Origin: Thermoanaerobacter ethanolicus JW 200
GTDB taxonomy: Bacteria > Bacillota > Thermoanaerobacteria > Thermoanaerobacterales > Thermoanaerobacteraceae
Direction: 5' to 3'
DNA length: 64,000 nucleotides
Assembly: GCF_003722315.1 (NCBI RefSeq)
Contig: NZ_CP033580.1
Location: forward strand, 681,001-745,000
Below, piece by piece: positions 1-7,460 of this stretch (its first letter is position 1; each line of letters starts with the position of its first letter). Both the position numbers and the translations under genes were made by a program. The notes beneath the pieces are model-generated. The model searched no databases, had not been told where the DNA came from, and saw nothing but the letters and a program-made list of their open reading frames with translations.

Positions 1-183
1 ATTTGGAAGACTGACCTGCCGTTTTTGGAAAGATTGCAAGTGTTTTATGATGCTATAAAGCCAAATGTTGCAATGGATATATTGGTTTATACTCCTGAAG
101 AAATTGAAAAATTATATAGGAAAAATAAATTTATAGCAAAAGTATTAGATGAAGGGCGTGTATTATATGAAAAGAAGCAATGA
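1..183 (+). CDS. MNT-type nucleotidyltransferase, C-terminal part (5' end outside window)
   Basis: Frame 1 is open from the first base to a TGA at 181-183 and encodes 60 residues. The stretch MDILVYTPEEIEKL closely matches IDIIVYTPEEWKKY in the complete nucleotidyltransferase at 49880-50188, so this is the tail of a minimal nucleotidyltransferase of the MNT family. In such proteins this region carries the third catalytic carboxylate. The catalytic GS-x10-DxD motif lies upstream of the window. The gene overlaps the start of a HEPN gene by 17 bases, the standard MNT-HEPN arrangement in which the nucleotidyltransferase acts as antitoxin by modifying the HEPN partner. The family call is firm; the toxin-antitoxin role is inferred from the pair. 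Confidence 0.75.
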   Translation: MWKTDLPFLERLQVFYDAIKPNVAMDILVYTPEEIEKLYRKNKFIAKVLDEGRVLYEKKQ

Positions 184-571
184 AGAAGAAGCCAAGAGAT
201 GGCTTCAACAGGCCAAAAGAGACCTTGATGATGCGATTTTTTCAAAAGAGGGCCAGCGTTACAACTTAGCTTGCTTTTTATCGCAACAAGCCGCAGAAAA
301 AGCAATAAAAGCTTATCTATACAGTCAAGGTGCAGAATTCGTTTGGGGGCATTCTGTTGCTGAACTAATAAATGATGCCACTCAATTTGACAAAAGTTTT
401 GTTGAAATAAAAAAAGAAGGGGGTTCATTAGATAAGTATTATATTCCGACACGTTATCCAAATGGACTCCCCGGTGGAATTCCTTCAGAGGCTTTTATAG
501 AAGAGGATGCTATTTCAGCTATTAATAAGGCAACAAAAATAATAAAATTTGTAGAAGAAAAAATAGAGTAG
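167..571 (+). CDS. HEPN domain protein, partner of an MNT nucleotidyltransferase
   Basis: This 134-residue protein is a helical HEPN-domain protein of the COG2250 type. Visible family features are the N-terminal WLQQAKRDLDDA helix, the ACFLSQQAAEKAIKAYL helix, a GHSVAEL segment and the YYIPTRYPNG segment, all mirrored in the HEPN protein at 50181. I start at ATG 167 because GAAGGG lies just upstream at 151-156; an in-frame ATG at 149 is possible but poorly spaced. The classical R-x4-6-H ribonuclease motif is not obvious, so RNase activity should not be assumed. It overlaps the upstream MNT gene by 17 bases, indicating translational coupling. A bidirectional-looking terminator follows. Confidence 0.8.
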   Translation: MKRSNEEEAKRWLQQAKRDLDDAIFSKEGQRYNLACFLSQQAAEKAIKAYLYSQGAEFVWGHSVAELINDATQFDKSFVEIKKEGGSLDKYYIPTRYPNGLPGGIPSEAFIEEDAISAINKATKIIKFVEEKIE

Positions 572-596
572 GGGATAAAACCTACTCTTATTTTTA
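565..596 (+). terminator. Intrinsic terminator after MNT-HEPN pair
   Basis: AGAGTAGG at 565-572 pairs perfectly with CCTACTCT at 581-588 around an 8-base loop, followed by TATTTTTATT. The stem overlaps the HEPN stop codon. It sits between convergent genes and may also serve the nickel operon on the minus strand. Confidence 0.7.
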
Positions 597-1325
597 TTAA
601 ATAAGATTAACTTTAAGCAGTAACTCCTCGTCTTTAAGAATTTTATCAGGTTTGCCTATTGTTTCTATTGTGTGATTTTCGTTTAACACTATTATCCTGT
701 CAGAAAACTTTGCGGCCATATCAAGGTCATGTGTTGCGATTACTATTGTGATACCATTTTTATTTAATTCTTCTAATTTTTCCAAAAGCCATCTTTTTGA
801 CCGTGGGTCAAGGCCATTTGTAGGTTCGTCAAGAAGCAGAACTTCAGGATTTATTACCATGACTGACGCTAATGCGACTTTTTTCTTTTCTCCGCCGCTT
901 AATCTGTGGGGTGGTCTATCTTTTAACTTATAAATTCCAAAAGAATTAAGTGCTTCTTCTACAATTTTTTGAACTTCGTCTTGTTTAAAACCCAATTGAA
1001 GTGGGGCAAAGGCTACTTCATCAAAAACGGTAGTGTTAAAAAGTTGTACATCAGAATCCTGAAACACAAAGCCTACTTTTTTTCTAAATTCGTATTCATC
1101 AAAAGTTTTTTTATCCCCCAGCAATTTGCCAAATGCCCATATTTCACCTTTATCCGGATAAATTAAATTGTCCATCAATTTTAAAAGAGTGGATTTTCCA
1201 CTGCCATTTGCACCGAGAAGAATTAACTTTTCTCCTTTTTTTACTTCAAAACTTATGTCAATTAAAGCAGGAACTGCCTTGTTATAAGAGTAATAGACAT
1301 TTTTTAATTCAAATACTATGTTCAA
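597..1325 (-). CDS. cbiO: ECF-type nickel/cobalt importer ATPase (CbiO/NikO)
   Basis: A 242-residue ABC ATPase that powers metal uptake through the CbiQ/CbiM membrane complex. Walker A (GANGSGKST), the Q-loop region (VGFVFQDSDVQLF), the signature RLSGGEKKKVALAS and Walker B LLLDEPTNGLD are all present, so it should be active. I choose the TTG start at 1325 because AAGGAGGTG lies 5 bases upstream; the longer reading from ATG 1355 would place that Shine-Dalgarno sequence inside the gene. It is the last gene of nikR-cbiM-N-Q-O. Nickel rather than cobalt is inferred from the adjacent NikR gene and operator. Confidence 0.9.
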   Translation of the reverse strand: MNIVFELKNVYYSYNKAVPALIDISFEVKKGEKLILLGANGSGKSTLLKLMDNLIYPDKGEIWAFGKLLGDKKTFDEYEFRKKVGFVFQDSDVQLFNTTVFDEVAFAPLQLGFKQDEVQKIVEEALNSFGIYKLKDRPPHRLSGGEKKKVALASVMVINPEVLLLDEPTNGLDPRSKRWLLEKLEELNKNGITIVIATHDLDMAAKFSDRIIVLNENHTIETIGKPDKILKDEELLLKVNLI

Positions 1326-1336
1326 TTTACACCTCC

Positions 1337-2152
1337 TTATGGGTGGATATACCACAAGATGGATAAAAAAGTTATATTAAAACCTATCCATATATAATCA
1401 TAAAAAGTTATTTTAAAAGTAGTTATTGTTTTGTATTCTCCTTTGTAACCCCGCGAAACCATAGCATTGTAAACATCATCACTCAGTTGTTGAGACCTTA
1501 TCAAAACATTTGCCATAGCAGAAGCGACAAATTTTCTTCCTTCACTACTATCACTTTTCCCGACATTTCTGCTTTTTCTTGCGAGGAACATGTTTATAGC
1601 AATTTCTAAAAGCAAAAAGATATAACGTAAGGCCATTTCAAGTGTAGCAGTAAAAATGCGGGGAAGCTTAAAAGCTCTCAATGCTTTTAATATTTCTACC
1701 CATTTTGTTGATAGAGCTAATATATACACAAAAGATAAAGATATAAATGACCTCATCATAAAAACAATGGCACTTTCTAATCCTTCTTTTGTTATATAAA
1801 AATTTTTTGTGAAATATACTAAAGCCTGTCCTTCTTTTACTACATTAAAAAGTGAAGGTATCAGGACAATACCTGTAAAAAATATTGAGACTGCTGATAC
1901 CCTCACAACATATGCTTTTAAAGGTATTTTAGAAAAATAAGCCAATAAAAGTGCATAAATAAGAAATATGGTCATAAAAGGTATTGTCTTTCCAAAATTG
2001 ACTATAATGATTAATATAAAAACAGAGACAAGTTTTATTCTCGTATCAAGAGACTGCATAATACCTTTCTTAGCAGAAATTGTGTCAGAATAAAACATAT
2101 CTTCAAATGCATTTTGTATACTTAAGATTGTCTTTTCTAAAAAATTATCCAT
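1337..2152 (-). CDS. cbiQ: ECF transporter T component, nickel/cobalt type (CbiQ)
   Basis: A 271-residue membrane protein with about five hydrophobic helices followed by the coupling-helix region that contacts the ATPase. The ARKSRNVG motif near residues 195-202 and the AMVSRGYKGEY motif near residue 235 are the conserved cytoplasmic Ala-Arg-Gly type motifs of energy-coupling T proteins. It overlaps the upstream cbiN by 8 bases and is followed after 11 bases by cbiO, so all are co-translated. Length is normal for the family. Confidence 0.9.
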   Translation of the reverse strand: MDNFLEKTILSIQNAFEDMFYSDTISAKKGIMQSLDTRIKLVSVFILIIIVNFGKTIPFMTIFLIYALLLAYFSKIPLKAYVVRVSAVSIFFTGIVLIPSLFNVVKEGQALVYFTKNFYITKEGLESAIVFMMRSFISLSFVYILALSTKWVEILKALRAFKLPRIFTATLEMALRYIFLLLEIAINMFLARKSRNVGKSDSSEGRKFVASAMANVLIRSQQLSDDVYNAMVSRGYKGEYKTITTFKITFYDYIWIGFNITFLSILWYIHP

Positions 2153-2462
2153 TTTTCTTCTGGGGTTTCCCCATAATCCTCCCTAATATTGCAAATATCA
2201 ATACAATAGCTGCAATTCCTACAACTGCTGAAAAAATATAACCTAAAGCTTGTTGGAAGAAATTAGCATCAAATCCTGGTATACTGTAATCGGGTAATAT
2301 TGCTTTTATAACTTCTGAGAATCGGTTCATTCCCTCGGGAACATATCCTATCATACTTTTAATTTCATCAAGGCCCCATTCTCCCCAAGCAGAACCAGGA
2401 GCTAAAAGCCCGAGAGGAGTGAGAAGTATTATAACTATAGCTGCAATGTAGAATTTTTTCAT
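2145..2462 (-). CDS. cbiN: PDGLE-domain small membrane subunit of nickel importer (NikN/CbiN-like)
   Basis: A 105-residue protein with an N-terminal hydrophobic helix (residues 4-22), a short extracytoplasmic stretch containing GLDEIKSMIGYVPEGMNRF, and a C-terminal membrane helix (about residues 75-97). This two-helix layout with a degenerate PDGLE-like segment is that of NikN/CbiN, the auxiliary subunit required for metal loading of CbiM. Its ATG overlaps the cbiM stop (ATGA, 4 bases) and its end overlaps cbiQ by 8 bases. Confidence 0.8.
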   Translation of the reverse strand: MKKFYIAAIVIILLTPLGLLAPGSAWGEWGLDEIKSMIGYVPEGMNRFSEVIKAILPDYSIPGFDANFFQQALGYIFSAVVGIAAIVLIFAILGRIMGKPQKKNG

Positions 2463-3151
2463 CTATTATCACCTCTAAGCCTATATGAGAATTTATATAA
2501 TATATTTTCTTCGTCTACTTTTTGTAAATAATATACTACAAGGCCTGTTATAACAGCTTCTACAATACCAGCTACAGTAAGATGAGCAAACATCATTGCA
2601 GGTATTGCTACGTTTAATCCATAGGGAAAGTATAGTGGTGTTCCATTTGCTGTATGAAAAAGCAATGGTTGAAGTCCAAGTTCTATTGCTGTGGCAAGAG
2701 CTGCAGCATTTATTCCTACATATCCCCCTATAGCAGATGATATGACTTTGTTTAATTTAAAAGACACCAGGAGTTTATAAACTCCGTATCCAACAAAAGG
2801 AGCTATAAAAGCTATATTAAAGCTATTTGTTCCTAAAGCTAAAATCCCTCCGTCACCGAAAAGCAATGCTTGAATAAATAAGGCTATCGTAAGAGATATA
2901 CTTGCTGCCCACGGTCCTAAAGTAATTGCAAGAAGAGTTGCACCAACGGCATGGGCAGTTGTACCTCCTGGTATTGGCACGTTAAACATCATTATTGTAA
3001 AGGCAAAAGCTGACCCTATTGCCAAGGCAGAGATGTTTTTTTTGTCAAAATTTTCATTGACTTTTTTTCCTGCAACCGCAATGACTGGTACCATAGCAGC
3101 ACCCATAACGGCGCAGGTTTGAGGACTTAAATATCCTTCTGGTATGTGCAT
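2459..3151 (-). CDS. cbiM: Substrate-capture component of nickel/cobalt ECF importer (CbiM/NikM)
   Basis: A 230-residue polytopic membrane protein beginning MHIPEGYLSP. In CbiM/NikM proteins the extreme N-terminus, including Met1 and His2, coordinates the metal, so the start is fixed. The conserved GGTTAHAVGATLLA segment near residue 62 supplies a further histidine ligand in the family. A strong AAGGGGGA ribosome binding site lies just upstream. The gene begins 12 bases after nikR, which argues that the metal is nickel. Confidence 0.92.
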   Translation of the reverse strand: MHIPEGYLSPQTCAVMGAAMVPVIAVAGKKVNENFDKKNISALAIGSAFAFTIMMFNVPIPGGTTAHAVGATLLAITLGPWAASISLTIALFIQALLFGDGGILALGTNSFNIAFIAPFVGYGVYKLLVSFKLNKVISSAIGGYVGINAAALATAIELGLQPLLFHTANGTPLYFPYGLNVAIPAMMFAHLTVAGIVEAVITGLVVYYLQKVDEENILYKFSYRLRGDNR

Positions 3152-3163
3152 AAAAATTCCCCC

Positions 3164-3589
3164 TTACAAATTTTCCCCTGTTGTTGTCATTACCAGTTTT
3201 CCATGCTTTACTCCTTTTGTGCTTATTATTTCATCTGCAATTTTTGTAATTTCCTTTGCAGTGCCTTTTACTACCATTACTTCGAGGCAATTATGCTTAT
3301 CCAAGTGTACGTGCATTGTTGAGATTATGTTTTGATAATGTTTGTGTTGGATGTCTGTTAGTTTGTCACTTATTTCTCTAACCTCATGATTAAAAACATA
3401 AGTAATTGTTCCAATAGTTTCAACATTTTCTGCTTCCCATTGGTTTTCCACTATGAAATCTCTTATCAAATCTCTTATTGCTTCAGATCTGTTGTTGTAA
3501 TTTTTTTCTTTAATCAATTCATCAAATTGTTGAAGTAGTTTTGATTCCATTGAAACTCCAAAACGTATTATTTCTTCCAGATATATCAC
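3164..3589 (-). CDS. nikR: Nickel-responsive transcriptional regulator NikR
   Basis: Ribbon-helix-helix DNA-binding domain at the N-terminus ([21 protein letters not shown]) followed by the ACT-like nickel-binding domain. The latter contains [40 protein letters not shown], with the HxHxH-type and Cys ligands typical of NikR ([10 protein letters not shown]). Length (about 140 aa) is normal. The start is uncertain: the open frame begins at GTG 3589, almost touching AAGGAG (3590-3597 on the plus strand), and a CTG at 3580 would be better spaced. First gene of the nickel importer operon; it should repress the operon when nickel is replete. Confidence 0.92.
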   Translation of the reverse strand: MIYLEEIIRFGVSMESKLLQQFDELIKEKNYNNRSEAIRDLIRDFIVENQWEAENVETIGTITYVFNHEVREISDKLTDIQHKHYQNIISTMHVHLDKHNCLEVMVVKGTAKEITKIADEIISTKGVKHGKLVMTTTGENL

Positions 3590-3596
3590 TCTCCTT

Positions 3597-3647
3597 AAAT
3601 AGTGTTATCTTCTTAAAAATAATAACACTATTTTATATGAGAGTCAA
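3597..3647 (-). promoter_or_regulatory. nikR-cbiMNQO promoter with NikR operator
   Basis: On the minus strand TTGACT (3647-3642), 17 bases, then TATTAT (3624-3619) form a good sigma-A promoter. AAATAGTGTTAT at 3597-3608 and ATAACACTATTT at 3622-3633 are perfect 12-base inverted repeats separated by 13 bases, and the upstream half-site covers the -10 region. GTGTTAT-N13-ATAACAC resembles the spaced dyads known for NikR in some non-enteric bacteria (recalled, not searched). The placement predicts nickel-dependent autorepression. Confidence 0.8.
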
Positions 3648-3763
3648 TTTAAAAATTAATTTTAGTTTAATTTTCAATTAATATTGCTTTAATGTTGGGA
3701 TTATAAAATAAACTTGAAAGTTGATGGTGAACGTCAACAAAAATAAAAGAAAGGGTGGTTTAA

Positions 3764-4327
3764 ATGAACAAAAAATTATTAGCTTATGTCGTTACAGGAG
3801 CAATGGCTTTAGGGTTAACAGGAGGTGCAGCTTATCAAGGGATTGCAAAGGCTCAGACTAATACGCCTCCAACGGTGACATCTACAACATCATCAACACA
3901 AGACCAACAGAACATAAATGAGCAACAACCAGTATATCAAGGGTCAATAAAAGTTGCCAATCCACAAGACAATGTAAAAGACAATGAAAAGAATATAAAA
4001 GACAATGAAGCGCAAGAAAGCGCGAAGTTGGCTTCTCTTGCAAAGATAACTCCTGATGAGGCAAAAGCTGCAGCATTGAAAGTTGTACCAGGTACAGTGA
4101 CAAAAGTAAGTCTTGACAACGAAAATGGATATCTTGTATACAGCGTAGAAGTAAAGACTGCTAATGGAGTAGTAGATGTAAAAGTTGATGCAGGTAATGG
4201 TACAGTTTTAGCGCAAGATAAAGATCAAGACAATGAAAAACATGAAAAAGAAAAGACTGGCGAAGTTGAAAAAGCAAATGCTCCTGACAACGACACTGTA
4301 CAACTTGAGCAGCAGGGAGAAAACTAA
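3764..4327 (+). CDS. Secreted PepSY-domain protein
   Basis: A 187-residue exported protein. Residues 1-30 form a signal peptide (MNKK then a hydrophobic core, likely cleavage after AKA). A low-complexity Thr/Ser/Gln/Asn segment (about 31-80) precedes a single PepSY domain (about 93-152: TPDEAKAAALKVVPGTV, then GYLVYSVEVKTANGVVDVKVDAGNGTVL). A charged D/E/K-rich tail follows. PepSY domains are thought to bind or inhibit peptidases, but no peptidase is adjacent. AAGGGTGG gives a good ribosome binding site. It has its own perfect terminator, so it is monocistronic. Confidence 0.85.
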   Translation: MNKKLLAYVVTGAMALGLTGGAAYQGIAKAQTNTPPTVTSTTSSTQDQQNINEQQPVYQGSIKVANPQDNVKDNEKNIKDNEAQESAKLASLAKITPDEAKAAALKVVPGTVTKVSLDNENGYLVYSVEVKTANGVVDVKVDAGNGTVLAQDKDQDNEKHEKEKTGEVEKANAPDNDTVQLEQQGEN

Positions 4328-4360
4328 CTAAAAAAGAGGCGGTTTCGCCTCTTTTTTAGT
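4327..4360 (+). terminator. Strong intrinsic terminator after the PepSY gene
   Basis: A perfect 15-base stem, ACTAAAAAAGAGGCG at 4327-4341 and CGCCTCTTTTTTAGT at 4346-4360, encloses a GTTT loop. Because of the A/T-rich ends it can work in both directions. Confidence 0.9.
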
Positions 4361-4398
4361 TGAGTACATTCCTTACTTCTGAAGGACCTACAGGTTAT

Positions 4399-4450
4399 GA
4401 ATAGTGTTTAAAGTATCAAAAACTATTCAAAATTTTATTAAACACTATTC
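4399..4450. repeat. 13-base inverted repeat next to the IS607-type remnant
   Basis: GAATAGTGTTTAA at 4399-4411 and TTAAACACTATTC at 4438-4450 are perfect inverted repeats with a 26-base spacer. They lie beyond the 3' end of the truncated tnpB, where the right end of such an element is expected. Whether it is a transposon end structure, a terminator or a protein site cannot be decided from sequence alone. Confidence 0.5.
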
Positions 4451-4470
4451 TTTGTTAGGCTATACTCACC

Positions 4471-4875
4471 CTAACCGGGTGTAACCCCACACCATCTAAA
4501 TATAGCAATACTTTTTCCATTTTCCTTTCTATATTTTGGTAGTTTAGGTCTACCATTAAACTTCTTTTTATCCTTTTCCCATTCTTTCATTGCTCTAAAA
4601 AATGACTTCCAATTTCTATCAAGAAGTCTTAGAGTCTGCTGTGCTGTCTGTGCAGGCAGTTTTTTATAAGTCTCGTGTTCTTTTAATATTCTATTGAGCT
4701 TTCTGTATCTTATCCATTTATTGTTTTTTATAAACTCCTGTCTTATGATGTAGTTAGCATAATTGTATAAGTTTTTCGCTGCAAAGCATATTTCATCACA
4801 ATAATTCCACAATTCGTGATTTCTATTTATCTGTATTCTCTCCACTCTCTTGACTATTATCTTCAAACACCTCAC
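4471..4875 (-). pseudogene. tnpB: TnpB (OrfB) fragment, N-terminal third only
   Basis: The 134-residue frame starts like a TnpB protein: a helix-turn-helix region with NYANYIIRQEFIKNNKWIRYRKLNRILKEH, then LPAQTAQQTLRLLDRNWKSFF, then GRPKLPKYRKENGKS. Full TnpB proteins run to 370-420 residues. Here the frame leaves the family after about residue 122 and ends in FRWCGVTPG. The bases encoding that end contain a small hairpin (GGTGT and ACACC arms around positions 4477-4492) of the kind found at the right end of these elements. This suggests an internal deletion that joined the N-terminal coding part to the right-end/guide RNA region. Confidence 0.75.
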
Positions 4876-5176
4876 TTTCTAAAAGTTTTTTTATCTTTTG
4901 AACTTTTTTCTTGCTGTAGAATTTCATACTATAACAGTGCAACAAACTTATAATTTCTTCAATTATTTCTCGAGAATCAAGCTTCTCATTTCCAACTTCG
5001 GATACAACAACTATTTCAGTGTTAAATTTTCTAAATAAATGTTTAAACAACTCAAATCCTACTCTACTTAACCTGTCTTTGTAGGCTATAACAACTCTCT
5101 CTACCTTACCTGTAAGAACATCATCAAGCATTTTAAAAAATCCATTTCTTTTTTCAAAGCTAATTCCACTTGCCAT
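4823..5176 (-). pseudogene. IS607-type serine resolvase, C-terminal fragment
   Basis: The 117-residue frame contains ASGISFEKRNGFFKMLDDV, VERVVIAYKDRLSRVGFELF and SLLHCYSMKFYSKKKVQKI, which match the back half of IS607-family serine recombinases. The MerR-like DNA-binding domain and the catalytic-serine motif (YARVSS-type) that should precede it are absent; upstream in this frame lies the end of the MFS gene. It overlaps tnpB by 53 bases, the normal IS607 gene junction. Non-functional on this evidence. Confidence 0.75.
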
Positions 5177-6611
5177 ATTCTGATTTCCATTGGGGCTGTG
5201 GTCCTCTTAAATATGATATAAAAGCTGCAACCAAGCTTATTACAAAAGATATTCCAAAAGTAGCTTTTAAACCTTTTATAAATTGTGCAACTGCTATTCC
5301 TTTTGACCCAACTTGGGTGCCTACAAAAAGTGCTTGTAAAGCCTCAGGGCTTATGCTTGAAGAAATTATTCCCATGGCCAAAGCTATACTTATTACTGTA
5401 CCAGCATTGTTCATCATTGTCCTTACTCCTGCCGCTATTCCCCTTTTATCAGCAGGAACGTTACTCATTATGGCATTGGTATTGGGAGATATAAATAGCC
5501 CAGAGCCAAAACCCATGATAGACATCCACAGTATTAACTTTGTAATTGAGGTTGTAGCACTTATTCCCATAAAACCTATAAGTCCTACCGCAGATATAAG
5601 TAACCCTATACTGCTTAACTCTCGTGAACCATACATATCGGACAGCCAACCGCTAATTGGAGAAATTATCATCATTGCAAGAGCAAACGGTGTCAATAAA
5701 ATACCTGCAGTCAATGGATCCATTGCTTTGATACCCTGCAAATAAAAGATCAAAAGAAAAGTAACTGCTCCTCTTGCTATTCCATTCAAGAGATTACTCG
5801 TATATGCAAAAGCTAATATTCTCGTTTTAAAGAGATTCAAATCAAGCATTGGCTGTTCAACAGCATTTTCAATATAAATAAATAAAACAAACAAAGCTAT
5901 TGCGACAACAAAGAGAGTAACAATGTGTGGATTGTCCCATCCTGCAAACCCTCCAAAGGATAAAGCGATTAAAAGTATTATCATAGCAGTAGTAAATACT
6001 AAAGTACCACTGTAATCAAATTTTTGATGTTCAGGAAGAGCCTCTATTTCTCTGAGTTGTAGTGCTGCCCACAATGTACCAATAATCCCAAATGGCACAT
6101 TGATATAGAATATGCTTCTCCAGCCAAATTTAAGCAAAAATCCTCCTAAAATAGGTCCTACGACGTTTGCAATGCTTATAACCATGCTGTTTATGCCTAA
6201 AGCTTTGCCTAATTCTTTTTTGGGAAAAGCATCTGTTACAATCACTGTGCTGTTAGCCATCATTAAAGCTCCGCCGATGGATTGGATAATCCTAAATAAA
6301 AGCAATTGAATACCTGAGTTCGACATGCCAGATAATAATGAACTAATAGTAAATATTGCAAAGCCAGTAACATATAATTTTTTCCTTCCAATCATATCTG
6401 CGATTCTACCTATCGTCGGTACAAGTATTGTAATAGAAAGCATATAACTCATAACAACCCACATGATTATAGTTATATCCGCATGTAAAGCCTTCATAAT
6501 ATCAGGTAAAGCAATTAAAAGCATGCTTCCATTAAGTACAGAAAAAAGAGCACCTATTGTAGTGCATGAAAGTGCAATCCATTTGTACTCCAATTTTTTC
6601 ACAGTATGCAT
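5160..6611 (-). CDS. MFS drug exporter, DHA2 (EmrB/QacA) family
   Basis: A 483-residue proton-driven multidrug transporter with about 14 hydrophobic helices. Family motifs include PTIGRIADMIGRKKLYVTG (motif A) near residue 65 and GVRTMMNNAGTVIS near residue 395, and the protein starts with the usual short cytoplasmic lead before the first helix. It is preceded after 6 bases by an ABC-2 permease, itself behind an ABC ATPase and a MarR regulator, so it belongs to a drug-efflux operon. Its last codons (EYGKWN) overlap the resolvase fragment by 17 bases, so the native C-terminus may have been replaced by transposon sequence. Confidence 0.9.
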   Translation of the reverse strand: MHTVKKLEYKWIALSCTTIGALFSVLNGSMLLIALPDIMKALHADITIIMWVVMSYMLSITILVPTIGRIADMIGRKKLYVTGFAIFTISSLLSGMSNSGIQLLLFRIIQSIGGALMMANSTVIVTDAFPKKELGKALGINSMVISIANVVGPILGGFLLKFGWRSIFYINVPFGIIGTLWAALQLREIEALPEHQKFDYSGTLVFTTAMIILLIALSFGGFAGWDNPHIVTLFVVAIALFVLFIYIENAVEQPMLDLNLFKTRILAFAYTSNLLNGIARGAVTFLLIFYLQGIKAMDPLTAGILLTPFALAMMIISPISGWLSDMYGSRELSSIGLLISAVGLIGFMGISATTSITKLILWMSIMGFGSGLFISPNTNAIMSNVPADKRGIAAGVRTMMNNAGTVISIALAMGIISSSISPEALQALFVGTQVGSKGIAVAQFIKGLKATFGISFVISLVAAFISYLRGPQPQWKSEYGKWN

Positions 6612-6617
6612 CTCCTT

Positions 6618-7460
6618 TCATATAACGATTCTTGGATATAGTAGTGCAGCGCACAATTGCAAAATAACAGTTATAAATATAATTATTAACCAATCCAAGT
6701 TTGCATTAAGTATAGGACTATTTAATAAATACCCTCTTAAAAGTTCTACAACATAACTTAAAGGATTTACTTTTGCTACTATTTGTAACCAATGAGGCAT
6801 AATCTTAATAGGATAAATTGCATTGCTGGCAAAGAAAAGAGGCATTGTTATTACCTGCCCTATGCCCATAAATCTTTCTCTTGTTTTTACTATAGCTGCA
6901 ATAGCCATGGATAAAGATGAAAAGATGATAGCCCCAAAAACTATAGTAATTACACTCATTAATATGTTAACAATATTCCAATATAATTTTATCCCTATTA
7001 ACAAGGATAAAAATAGTATAATCACCACTTGGCTTATTGACCTTACACTGGCTCCTAAAGCTTTCCCAGTAACAAATGCAAAACGAGATACCGGCAGGGC
7101 AATCAGCTTTTGAAGAATTCCCTGGTCTTTATCCCAAATAATGCTAAGTCCATAAAAAATTGATATAAACATCATAGACTGTGCCAAAATTCCTGGAGTC
7201 ATAAATGTCTGATAATTAACATTTCCTGTTGGAATAGCCCGCACTTTGGAAAAAGCTTGGCCAAAAACTAACAGCCATAAAGCTGGTTGAACTGCACGAG
7301 TAAAAAGTTCAGTTGGGTCATGGTGTAATTTTCTTATTTCCATCTCAGCAATAGTAAAAGAATTAGCTATATAGGCTATAAATTTTGATAAAATAGAAAG
7401 ACTATGTAGTTTTTCGTCAGTTAAAGCGTTGAATGCGTCTTCTGACTTGTCGCATTTCAT
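6618..7460 (-). CDS. ABC-2 type exporter permease (DrrB-like)
   Basis: A 280-residue membrane protein with six hydrophobic helices of the ABC2_membrane family. The segment ELFTRAVQPALWLLVFGQAF starts the first helix, and NPLSYVVELLRGYL near the C-terminus is the typical NPxxxxxxxxR signature of the family. I start at ATG 7460, which has GGGGGAAG upstream; the open frame extends to 7511 but that would lie far inside the ATPase gene. It overlaps the ATPase gene by 44 bases. The substrate is unknown; drug or lipid export is likely from the neighbours. Confidence 0.85.
   Translation of the reverse strand: MKCDKSEDAFNALTDEKLHSLSILSKFIAYIANSFTIAEMEIRKLHHDPTELFTRAVQPALWLLVFGQAFSKVRAIPTGNVNYQTFMTPGILAQSMMFISIFYGLSIIWDKDQGILQKLIALPVSRFAFVTGKALGASVRSISQVVIILFLSLLIGIKLYWNIVNILMSVITIVFGAIIFSSLSMAIAAIVKTRERFMGIGQVITMPLFFASNAIYPIKIMPHWLQIVAKVNPLSYVVELLRGYLLNSPILNANLDWLIIIFITVILQLCAALLYPRIVI

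Larger units (their letters stand above)
4399..5176 (-). mobile_element. Decayed IS607-type (serine resolvase plus TnpB) element
   Basis: A resolvase fragment (4823-5176) overlaps a truncated tnpB (4471-4875) in the order seen in IS607 elements. The resolvase lacks its N-terminal DNA-binding part and catalytic serine region, and TnpB lacks its RuvC nuclease and zinc-finger parts, so the element cannot move or cut by itself. The left edge abuts the MFS gene at about 5162-5176. The right edge is tentatively taken at the inverted repeat near 4399. Confidence 0.7.

Noticed and set aside
1133-1366. Plus-strand frame between cbiO and cbiQ
   Set aside because: It is antisense to both transporter genes, whose motifs are intact.
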